Assembly (NCBI GenBank): GCA_964547525.1
Contig: CAZJOD010000091.1
Span: 1-15,516 of the forward strand
Source of the DNA: CAZJOD01 sp964547525
GTDB lineage: Bacteria; Bacillota; Clostridia; JAAYHZ01
Direction of reading: 5' to 3'
Length of the DNA stretch: 15,516 bases
The translations under genes and the position numbers were made by a program. Under the pieces are notes generated by a model, which was given only the letters and a program-made list of their open reading frames with translations, was not told the origin of the DNA and did not search any database. Shown piece by piece: positions 6,400 to 13,326 of this stretch (its first letter is position 1; the number at the start of each line of letters is the position of its first letter).

Positions 6400-7839
6400 A
6401 TGATTTATGATATTGCAATTATAGGAGCCGGTGTGACCGGGTGTATGATTGCACGAGAATTATCTATGTACAAACTAAAAATATGTTTGATTGAAAAAGA
6501 AAACGACGTATCTTTAGGAGCAAGCAAAGCTAATAGCGGAATAGTTCACGCCGGGTACGATGCAAAGCCCGGATCATTAAAAGCGAAGTTCAATATTCGT
6601 GGATGCGAATTAATGGAACAGACCGCTAAAGATTTGGATGTACCCTATAAAAAATGCGGATCCATAGTAGCGGCCTTCGATGAAGAAGGTTTGACCTCCG
6701 TGAGGGAACTGTACATAAGAGGCAAAGAAAACAATGTACACGATATATATATTTTAGATTCGGCCCAAACATTGAAGCTTGAACCTAATATTAACCCGGA
6801 TATAAAAGGATCTTTGTATGCACCGGGTGCCGGTATCGTATGCCCGTACCAATTAACAATAGCAGCGGCTGAAAATGCCGTAATAAACGGAGTATGCCTA
6901 AGATTAAATTTTAAAGTTAACAATATTGAAAAAAATGACGGAATATTTAAAATTTCATCTGCAAATGATTATATATTTTCAAAGTATGTTATAAATGCAG
7001 CCGGAGTATATGCGGATGTTATAGCCAAAATGACAGACGAGTCCGAATTTAAAATTATACCACGCAGAGGTGAATATGTAATATTAGACAAGACCGAAGG
7101 AAAACAAGTAAATACGGTTATATTCCAACCACCGAGTGAAAAGGGTAAAGGTATCCTGGTAACTCCAACTGTTGACGGTAACTTGCTTTTAGGTCCCACC
7201 GCCACACAAATAGACCAAAAGGAAGATACAATAACCACTTCGGCCGGGTTGCAAGAAGTTATAGACGGTGCCAAAAGAGCCGTTCTGTATATTAATTTAA
7301 AAAAAGTTATAAATTCCTTCAGTGGTATAAGAGCTACTCCTTCCGGTCATGATTTTATAATATCTCAATCGAATAAAACTCCCGGATTTTTCAATGTTGC
7401 AGGAATAGAATCTCCCGGCCTTACCGCATCTCCCGCAATAGCCGAATATGTGCCGTTAATGTTGGAAGAAGCGGGAATAAAATTGCAAATCGAGTCTTCC
7501 TCTATAAGAACCAGAGCCGGTATCCCTGATCTTTCGGCCATGACGTTTGAGCAAAGACAAAAACTCATTAATGAAAATCCTGCTTTCGGTAAGATTATAT
7601 GCAGGTGTGAGAATGTTTCGGAAGGTGAGATTATTCAAAGTATAAAACGCCCCGTCGGAGCTACAACGGTTGACGGAGTAAAAAGAAGAGTAAGAGCGGG
7701 CATGGGTAGATGCCAAGGAGGTTTTTGTCTTCCAAAAGTGTTGCAAATCCTGTCATCAGAATTAAATATATCAGTCTACAACATACTGAAAAACTCACCG
7801 GATTCTAATGTTCTATATAACGAAAGGGGAAATGATTAA
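6400..7839 (+). CDS. GlpA-like FAD-dependent oxidoreductase with BFD-type [2Fe-2S] domain
   Basis: This 479-residue protein begins with the DAO/GlpA-type FAD-binding motif IIGAGVTG (9-14), then the long substrate/FAD domain (SGIVHAGYD, RRGEYVILDK, FSGIRATPSGHDF). It ends with a BFD-like domain whose four cysteines (C401, C403, C438, C443; CxC then CxxxxC, in GRCQGGFC) match a [2Fe-2S] site. The family includes anaerobic glycerol-3-phosphate dehydrogenase subunit GlpA. The length and the following genes match clostridial homologs proposed to oxidise glycerol-3-phosphate to dihydroxyacetone phosphate. The substrate is inferred from context, and 2-hydroxyacid oxidation is an alternative. GGGGGA stands 7 bases before the ATG. 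The stop overlaps the next start by one base (TAATG), so the two subunits are probably coupled. Confidence 0.87.
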   Translation: MIYDIAIIGAGVTGCMIARELSMYKLKICLIEKENDVSLGASKANSGIVHAGYDAKPGSLKAKFNIRGCELMEQTAKDLDVPYKKCGSIVAAFDEEGLTSVRELYIRGKENNVHDIYILDSAQTLKLEPNINPDIKGSLYAPGAGIVCPYQLTIAAAENAVINGVCLRLNFKVNNIEKNDGIFKISSANDYIFSKYVINAAGVYADVIAKMTDESEFKIIPRRGEYVILDKTEGKQVNTVIFQPPSEKGKGILVTPTVDGNLLLGPTATQIDQKEDTITTSAGLQEVIDGAKRAVLYINLKKVINSFSGIRATPSGHDFIISQSNKTPGFFNVAGIESPGLTASPAIAEYVPLMLEEAGIKLQIESSSIRTRAGIPDLSAMTFEQRQKLINENPAFGKIICRCENVSEGEIIQSIKRPVGATTVDGVKRRVRAGMGRCQGGFCLPKVLQILSSELNISVYNILKNSPDSNVLYNERGND

Positions 7840-9119
7840 TGTTTCATACGGATATAGCCATTATAGGTGGTGGCCCCGCAGGAATGGCGGCGGCATTGGC
7901 AGCTCTTGAAAAAGGAATAAATAATATAACCATTCTGGAGCGGGACAATCGAACGGGCGGTATCTTAAACCAATGTATTCATGACGGTTTCGGGTTACAC
8001 TATTTCGGCGAACGACTGACAGGTCCGGAATATGCAACCAGATTCTTAGACCGCATTAAAAAGTCCGGAATAACCCTAATGTTAAATACAATGGTTACAG
8101 ATGTATCAGATCAAAAAATTATTACAGCTGTAAATGAAGAAAAAGGCTTGTTTCAATTATCGGCAAAAGCAGTTATAATGGCAACCGGTTGCAGAGAACG
8201 TGCGAGGGGAGCTTTAAATATCCCGGGAACACGTCCTGCAGGCATATATACCGCCGGAACGATACAAAGGTTAATAAACATGGAAGGTCTTATTCCCGGC
8301 AAAAACATAGTAATTCTAGGCTCCGGTGACATAGGCCTTATAATGGCCAGACGTCTCACCTTAGAAGGTGCTAATGTAAAAGCGGTTTGTGAGATAATGC
8401 CATACAGCTCCGGATTAACAAGAAACATAGTACAATGCTTATACGATTATGATATTCCGTTAAAGTTGAGTCATACCGTTACCAATATTTTTGGAAAAAA
8501 CAGAGTTGAGAAGGTTGAGATTTCAAAGGTCGATGATAACTTTAAACCTATACCGGGAACACAAGAGTTTATAGACTGCGATACCCTTGTTCTATCGGTA
8601 GGTTTAATACCGGAAAACGATATAACCGAAGGAACCGGTATCATAATGAACAATGCCACCGGTGGACCTTTAACAGACAACAACTTAATGACCCATGTGC
8701 CGGGTATTTTTTCTTGCGGTAATTGTCTTCATGTACACGATTTAGTGGATTATGTAACCGAAGAAAGTATATTGGCAGGACAAAGTGCCGCCGAGTTTAT
8801 ATACCATCCTGAAAATATAAACCAAAATTTTTTAGAAATATTATCCGGTAAAAATGTGCGTTACACAGTCCCCGCATATGTTTCTAAAGACACTAAAAAC
8901 GATATTACAATATTATTTAGAGTGACAAATCCTTTAAAAGACTGTACAATATGCGTGAAACTTGAAGGATCCGTAGTTAAAAGTATAAAAAGAGCCAAAT
9001 GTACCCCGGGAGAAATGGAAAAAATTAAACTTACATCGGATCAGTTAAAAAATTTTATTGATAAAAACGCACCTGTAACAATTGAGATAAACAATACATG
9101 TTATTCATATGTAGAATAA
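7839..9119 (+). CDS. FAD/NAD(P)-binding pyridine nucleotide-disulfide-type oxidoreductase (GlpA-partner subunit)
   Basis: This 426-residue flavoprotein has an N-terminal FAD motif IIGGGPAG (9-15), the ATG motif at MATGCRER (115-117), a second dinucleotide fold ILGSGDIG (159-166) for NAD(P), and the distal FAD motif GIFSCGNCLHVHD (289-301). Residues from about 337 to the end form an extra beta-rich domain of unknown role. No CxxxxC redox disulfide is evident near residue 40, so it is not a thioredoxin or dihydrolipoamide reductase. The fold resembles the flavin subunits of opine oxidase/HcnB-type complexes. In clostridial genomes such a protein typically follows a GlpA-like gene, where it would pass electrons between the BFD [2Fe-2S] centre and NAD(P) or another acceptor. 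That coupling is inferred. It starts inside the upstream stop codon. Confidence 0.87.
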   Translation: MFHTDIAIIGGGPAGMAAALAALEKGINNITILERDNRTGGILNQCIHDGFGLHYFGERLTGPEYATRFLDRIKKSGITLMLNTMVTDVSDQKIITAVNEEKGLFQLSAKAVIMATGCRERARGALNIPGTRPAGIYTAGTIQRLINMEGLIPGKNIVILGSGDIGLIMARRLTLEGANVKAVCEIMPYSSGLTRNIVQCLYDYDIPLKLSHTVTNIFGKNRVEKVEISKVDDNFKPIPGTQEFIDCDTLVLSVGLIPENDITEGTGIIMNNATGGPLTDNNLMTHVPGIFSCGNCLHVHDLVDYVTEESILAGQSAAEFIYHPENINQNFLEILSGKNVRYTVPAYVSKDTKNDITILFRVTNPLKDCTICVKLEGSVVKSIKRAKCTPGEMEKIKLTSDQLKNFIDKNAPVTIEINNTCYSYVE

Positions 9120-9160
9120 GGTTTCTGCAGTATAATTGCAATTAAAAAAAGGAGGATGTC

Positions 9161-9184
9161 GTGTCAACGGCATATAAATCATGA
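9161..9184 (+). CDS. Possible 7-codon leader peptide coupled to the HAD gene
   Basis: The strong GGAGG at 9151-9155 is about 25 bases from the HAD ATG, too far to serve it directly, and the HAD frame has a stop just upstream. A GTG at 9161 has good spacing (5 bases) and opens a frame encoding VSTAYKS (Met-initiated if used). Its TGA overlaps the HAD start as ATGA. Translation of this mini-ORF would deliver ribosomes to the HAD start. An alternative ATG at 9156 abuts the GGAGG and gives a 10-codon frame that also ends near the HAD start. Confidence 0.25.
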   Translation: MSTAYKS

Positions 9185-9978
9185 ATAATTACGATATATT
9201 AAAAAATAAAAAATTGTTTGTTTTGGATATGGACGGAACCATATATTTGGAAGAAAAAGTCATCCAAGGCGCTATTGAATTTATACAGATACTTAAAGAA
9301 CAAGATAAAGACTATTTGTTTTTTACTAATAATTCTTCTAAAAGCCCGTCTATATATTATGAGAAGCTTAACCGACTTGGCTTTTACGCTCCAATTGAAA
9401 AAATCGTTACATCAGGAGATGTTACGATTGAATTTTTAAAAACGCAAAGACCGAAAAAATCTGTATATCTACTGGGAACACAAGCTTTAATTAAAAGCTT
9501 TGAAGATAACGGAATTGTCATTAACGATAAAAACCCGGATATTGTCGTCATTGGTTTTGATATAACACTAACCTATGAAAAAATAGATAAAGCTTGTCAT
9601 TTCATTAGAAACGGTGCGGAATTCATCGCTACGCACCCGGATGTAAATTGTCCTGCCGAAAAGGGTTTTTTACCGGACTGTGGAGCAATGTGTGCAATGA
9701 TTGAAGCCTCCACCGAAAAATCCCCTAGGTATTTAGGTAAACCGCATGTGGAAACAATCAATACCATATTGGAAAGAACAGGTCTTAGCAAGGGCGAAAT
9801 CGCTGTTGTAGGAGATCGTCTTGCGACCGATATAGCAATGGGGTTTTATCATCAGGTCACTAGCATTTTAATGTTGACCGGTGCCACATCTCGTGCCGAT
9901 TTGGTATATTCCGAAATAAAACCCGATTTCGTTTTTGATTCGATTAAAGAACTGGCACTAGTTATGAAACGGGAGTAA
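9181..9978 (+). CDS. HAD-IIA family (NagD/PNPase-like) phosphatase
   Basis: This is a 265-residue HAD-superfamily hydrolase with all four motifs: nucleophile DMDGT (D16, D18), FFTNNS (T49-N50), GKP with the motif III Lys (K187), and GDRLATD (D212, D217) for Mg2+. The large C2 cap between motifs II and III, and the YLGKPH and TSGD segments, are typical of subfamily IIA (NagD, AraL, p-nitrophenylphosphatase). Characterised IIA members include glycerol-3-phosphate/phosphoglycolate phosphatases, so in this operon a glycerol-3-phosphate or related triose/sugar phosphate substrate is a reasonable inference. Substrate range in the family is broad, and a damage-clearing role is equally possible. The start at ATG 9181 is forced by an upstream in-frame stop. 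The next gene follows after 5 bases. Confidence 0.9.
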   Translation: MNNYDILKNKKLFVLDMDGTIYLEEKVIQGAIEFIQILKEQDKDYLFFTNNSSKSPSIYYEKLNRLGFYAPIEKIVTSGDVTIEFLKTQRPKKSVYLLGTQALIKSFEDNGIVINDKNPDIVVIGFDITLTYEKIDKACHFIRNGAEFIATHPDVNCPAEKGFLPDCGAMCAMIEASTEKSPRYLGKPHVETINTILERTGLSKGEIAVVGDRLATDIAMGFYHQVTSILMLTGATSRADLVYSEIKPDFVFDSIKELALVMKRE

Positions 9979-9983
9979 TTTAC

Positions 9984-10340
9984 ATGATAAAAGAGATTAT
10001 ATGCATAATGTGTCCTAAAGGGTGTACGGTAAAGGTGGAATACCAAGACAAAACAATTATTAACTTGAATGGTTACGGTTGCTCAAAAGGAAAACAATAT
10101 GCAAACGAAGAATTTATACAATCGAAAAGAATCTTAACTTCCACCGTACCTGTTAAGACCGATTCAGGCATAATCCCGGTATCTGTGAAAACCGACCGGG
10201 AGATTCCTTTGGAGGTGATGAGGAAAGCCGTGATTGAATTAAGGAAAAAAGAATATAGAGCTCCTGTATCTGAAGGCGATATTCTATTTGAAAATATTCT
10301 GGATACAAATGCTAATGTTATAGCAACCGGCAGTATTTAA
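9984..10340 (+). CDS. DUF1667 four-cysteine protein of the GlpA-like cluster
   Basis: This is a 118-residue cytoplasmic protein. Its N-terminus has CIMCPKGC (C7, C10, C14) followed by GYGCSKGKQYA (C33). The CxxCxxxC...C spacing resembles the small [4Fe-4S] site at the start of molybdopterin oxidoreductases, so Fe-S binding is likely but unproven. The segments RILTSTVPVK and VSVKTDREIPLE are typical of DUF1667, found beside GlpA-like and FAD oxidoreductases in anaerobic Firmicutes. It may serve as a small electron-transfer subunit, standing where GlpC stands in the enterobacterial GlpABC complex; this is inference. GGGAG precedes the ATG by about 8 bases and overlaps the last codons of the HAD gene. 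Its stop shares bases with the stop of the convergent DUF362 gene. Confidence 0.85.
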   Translation: MIKEIICIMCPKGCTVKVEYQDKTIINLNGYGCSKGKQYANEEFIQSKRILTSTVPVKTDSGIIPVSVKTDREIPLEVMRKAVIELRKKEYRAPVSEGDILFENILDTNANVIATGSI

Positions 10341-11416
10341 TCGCTGTCTAAAACTTTTTTTAGAAATAAGTATATGTCATCGGTATCGGGTGGACATCCC
10401 GGTAAATTGGATTTACATGCCATCGTACAATTGCCTATTCCTATTTCTCCCGGATAGTCCCGATATCCTTGACCTATACAAATATTATTCACTATATTTT
10501 CAGTTAAGCCTTCTTCCTCTAATTTCCTTAAAGCCGAAGACAAGTTACTGTAGCAAGCCGAACACGCTCCGGCTTCATTAATCATGTTCAAATATTTTTG
10601 ATCAGGTTGTAAAAACATCCGGCTTTTTTTACCATACGATTCGATTTCCACGGTTTCATAAGGTCCTGTAGATCCCACCCCAATTTTCTCGGATAACATT
10701 ATATACGAGATATCTTCTTTTTTATATCCTAACAACTCAGCCGCAAAAACATCCGTTAAAACAGGATCATATGACAAGACTACCATATTCATTTCATGAG
10801 GTCGACCACCTTCCTCGAAATACGGGTCGGGACAAATTCCATCCGCTATGATAAGATTTTGTTTGACTATCTTATTTAGAATAGATATTGGCTTATGAAG
10901 ACCCATTGTGTGAAATCTTCTTTTTTCACTGTCGGGAATCAACCCTTTAAGGTTTTTCAATGCACAAGATATCTTTGTTTGGCAATGCCCCTTAATTAAT
11001 GGTACATTTATTAAATAATCGGTTTTTAAAACTTCATCACAAATTTTTACTTTTACGCCATCATACTCTTTAACACTATATGAATCATCTTTCAAATCAA
11101 TGAGAGGTACTCCATACTTATATGATAAATCGGTATACCCACATACATCATATGCTCTTTTAGTGTCGTCTCCCACCCAGGAGCTTTCCATTATTTTTAT
11201 ATTGGCAAAGCCTTCACTTTGCAAATAACATATAATACCTTCAACAATTTGAGGGTGTGTAGTAGCGCCTTCCTCGGCAGGTGATGCACATACCAAGTTA
11301 GGTTTTATACCGAACACGGATTTTTTATCAATGTCGGCAAAGGGCATTGTATGTTTTAATAATTTTTCTGTTATTATACGTGGCTCGTTACCGTATATAA
11401 CATAAATCTTTTCCAT
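10337..11416 (-). CDS. DUF362 protein with cysteine-rich Fe-S-like tail
   Basis: This 359-residue protein carries the DUF362 hallmarks: KPNLV (38-42), a HPQIVEGII helix, MESSWVGDDTKRAY, the NVPLIKGHCQTKISCALKNLKG block (137-158) and ADGICPDPYFEEGG. The molecular role of DUF362 is not established, and many members are linked to ferredoxin domains. After about residue 280 comes a tail with C285, C288, C313, C330, C334 and C341. The last part, GNCTMACKSNLPGCPP, resembles the GCPP cluster ligand region of hydrogenase small subunits and NuoB, so an Fe-S cluster is plausible. The start is ATG with GAGGAG 7 bases upstream. It follows ilvB across the 177-base gap that holds the repeat array, so cotranscription with the ilv operon is uncertain. 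Confidence 0.82.
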   Translation of the reverse strand: MEKIYVIYGNEPRIITEKLLKHTMPFADIDKKSVFGIKPNLVCASPAEEGATTHPQIVEGIICYLQSEGFANIKIMESSWVGDDTKRAYDVCGYTDLSYKYGVPLIDLKDDSYSVKEYDGVKVKICDEVLKTDYLINVPLIKGHCQTKISCALKNLKGLIPDSEKRRFHTMGLHKPISILNKIVKQNLIIADGICPDPYFEEGGRPHEMNMVVLSYDPVLTDVFAAELLGYKKEDISYIMLSEKIGVGSTGPYETVEIESYGKKSRMFLQPDQKYLNMINEAGACSACYSNLSSALRKLEEEGLTENIVNNICIGQGYRDYPGEIGIGNCTMACKSNLPGCPPDTDDIYLFLKKVLDSD

Positions 11417-11435
11417 ACTTATCTCCTCGTTATCT

Positions 11436-11592
11436 TGTATCCTTATATTGACCCTCCGGCCGCATCGAGCGGCCTCGGGCCGGCGTACATTTTTAAAGTT
11501 TTAAAAATGTATCCTTATATTGACCCTCCGGCCGCATCGAGCGGCCTCGGGCCGGCGTACATTTTTAAAATCGAGTTTTAAAAATGTATCCT
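11436..11592 (+). repeat. Tandem pair of the two-part palindromic intergenic repeat (copies 2 and 3)
   Basis: Two units run head to tail, 11436-11507 (72 bases) and 11508-11584 (77 bases). Each begins TGTATCCT, and a third TGTATCCT closes the array at 11585-11592. The units are identical except that the first lacks 5 bases (ATCGA) in the loop of its A/T palindrome. In each, the GC-rich half (11456-11483, 11528-11555) folds as CCGGCC, bulge GCAT, CGAG, loop CGGC, CTCG, GGCCGG; an alternative is a GGCCGC/GCGGCC hairpin. The A/T half is TACATTTTTAAAA with its exact complement (11558-11570 and 11576-11588). The array fills the gap between ilvB, whose stop is 2 bases away, and the DUF362 gene. It is related to the copy at 4186-4266. 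Confidence 0.88.
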
Positions 11593-11593
11593 A

Positions 11594-13300
11594 TTAGACA
11601 GGTGATTTTGTCATTAGAATTTTATCTAATGCTTTACCGGGAGGAACCATAGGCAATACCATTGTTTCCGGGTTTATCTTGCAACGGATTAAAACCGGTT
11701 TGCCTGAATCCTTGGTCTTGTTGAATACATCGGTAAAGCTTTGCAAATTATCGAGCGAATAAGCGTCTATTCCGAAAGCTTTAGCCACTGCACAAAAATC
11801 GACTTCCGGCAGTATAGTCTGAGAAAATCTCTTATTATAGAAAAGATCCTGCCATTGTCTTACCATACCCAGCGCATTGTTATCCATCAGTATAATTGTG
11901 ATCGGAAGATTAAATCTAGCTACCGTCGCCAACTCGTTAAGGTTCATCCTGAAGCTTCCGTCACCGGTTACCAGTATTACTTTTTTGGTTTTAGAACCTA
12001 CCTGTGAACCTATAGATGCACCTAGCCCGAATCCCATTGTCCCCAGTCCCCCGGATGTTACAAATACATCGTTTTTTCTGAATGAAAAATACTGTGCGGT
12101 CCACATTTGATGCTGACCGACATCAGTCACTATTACCGCTTCTTGGTCAAACAAATTTCTCAGTTGCTTTAAAATTTCCCTGGGAATATGATTAGCCGGC
12201 GTAAAGGACTTATCTTCGTTTTTCCAAGTCCTGATTGTATCCAGCCACTGCTTATGATCCAAATATTCCAGCTTGTTATTTAATTCGGTTAAAACACTTT
12301 TTACGTCATCTATCACATAATGATGGACTGATATATTTTTATTTACCTCTGCCAAATCAATATCGATATGCAATATTTTTGCGCCTTTAGCGAATAAATC
12401 GGCTTTTCCTGTTACACGGTCACTAAAGCGGGCGCCTAATACCACTAATAAATCACATTCCGTAAAAGCCATATTGGAAGTTTTGGTTCCATGCATACCC
12501 ACCATTCCCGCATAAAGCTCATGGTCACACGGAAACGCTCCTGTCCCCATCAAGGAACAAGAAACCGGTGCTTGAATTTTCTCTACAAATTCCAGTAACT
12601 CTTTTTGAGCACCGGATGTAACTATACCCCCACCTGCATATACAGCCGGTCTTTGAGAATTTTGTATAAGCTCCACTGCTTTATCTATAGACTCGTTAAT
12701 TCTATTTAATACTTTGGGATTGTCTTTATCTATACCTAATGATACTTTTAATTCACGCAATCTCTCACCGGGTATTCCGGTCTCAAATTCCCAAGATTGC
12801 ATTAATGCGTCTTTGGTTATATCAATCAAGACAGGTCCCGGTCTTCCGGTTTTGGCTATTACAAACGCTTCTCGAATTGTTTGCGCTATATCACAGGTTT
12901 TCGTCACTTGATAATTATGTTTGGTTATAGGCATAGTTATACCCATTATATCAACTTCTTGGAAGCTGTCTTTGCCCAACAGATCAGTTGACACATTTCC
13001 GGTTATGGCTACCATAGGAGACGAATCCATGTAAGCGGTGGCAATACCTGTAACCAGGTTTGTGGCTCCGGGTCCGCTGGTTGCAATACAAACTCCTGTT
13101 TTTTGTGTTACTCGGGCGTAACCGTCAGCCGCATGACTTGCTCCTTGCTCATGTGCCGTTAAAACATGCTTGATTTTATCCATCCGATCATATAACGCGT
13201 CATAAATCGGTATAACAGCTCCTCCCGGATACCCGAAAACAACATCTACACCTTGTTCTATCAAACATTCCGTTACTATTTCAGCTCCAGTTAACTTCAT
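11594..13300 (-). CDS. ilvB: Acetolactate synthase, large (catalytic) subunit
   Basis: This 568-residue ThDP-dependent enzyme condenses two pyruvates (or pyruvate plus 2-ketobutyrate) in the first common step of branched-chain amino acid synthesis. Visible features are YPGGAVIPIYDAL (24-36), the catalytic Glu in HEQGASHAADGYAR (E51), the central FAD-binding domain, and the ThDP/Mg motif GDGSF...NN (446-475) followed by MVRQWQ. The C-terminal MVPPG segment is typical of biosynthetic AHAS. I chose ATG 13300, with GGAGG 6 bases before it, over a GTG six codons upstream that lies before the ribosome binding site. It follows ilvD by 26 bases. No regulatory subunit (ilvN/ilvH) lies downstream. The gene ends just before the repeat array, with a doubled stop (TAA TAG). 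Confidence 0.96.
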   Translation of the reverse strand: MKLTGAEIVTECLIEQGVDVVFGYPGGAVIPIYDALYDRMDKIKHVLTAHEQGASHAADGYARVTQKTGVCIATSGPGATNLVTGIATAYMDSSPMVAITGNVSTDLLGKDSFQEVDIMGITMPITKHNYQVTKTCDIAQTIREAFVIAKTGRPGPVLIDITKDALMQSWEFETGIPGERLRELKVSLGIDKDNPKVLNRINESIDKAVELIQNSQRPAVYAGGGIVTSGAQKELLEFVEKIQAPVSCSLMGTGAFPCDHELYAGMVGMHGTKTSNMAFTECDLLVVLGARFSDRVTGKADLFAKGAKILHIDIDLAEVNKNISVHHYVIDDVKSVLTELNNKLEYLDHKQWLDTIRTWKNEDKSFTPANHIPREILKQLRNLFDQEAVIVTDVGQHQMWTAQYFSFRKNDVFVTSGGLGTMGFGLGASIGSQVGSKTKKVILVTGDGSFRMNLNELATVARFNLPITIILMDNNALGMVRQWQDLFYNKRFSQTILPEVDFCAVAKAFGIDAYSLDNLQSFTDVFNKTKDSGKPVLIRCKINPETMVLPMVPPGKALDKILMTKSPV

Positions 13301-13326
13301 ACTTTTCCTCCAATTCACAATATCCG

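Noticed and set aside
9126..9143. TATAAT at 9131-9136 as an internal promoter for the HAD gene
   Set aside because: No acceptable -35 at 16-18 bases and no TG extension directly before it; A/T-rich gap sequence can give this by chance.
11436..11592. Repeated units as a CRISPR array
   Set aside because: Only two units, adjacent with no unique spacers, each internally palindromic over its whole length, and a diverged copy lies 7 kb away. No cas genes are present.
11436..11592. Repeat units as riboswitch, T-box or ordinary intrinsic terminator
   Set aside because: No T-box or known riboswitch motif was seen. On the minus strand the GC-rich hairpin comes after the A/T palindrome and is not followed by a T-run, so it does not have terminator order for the upstream genes.
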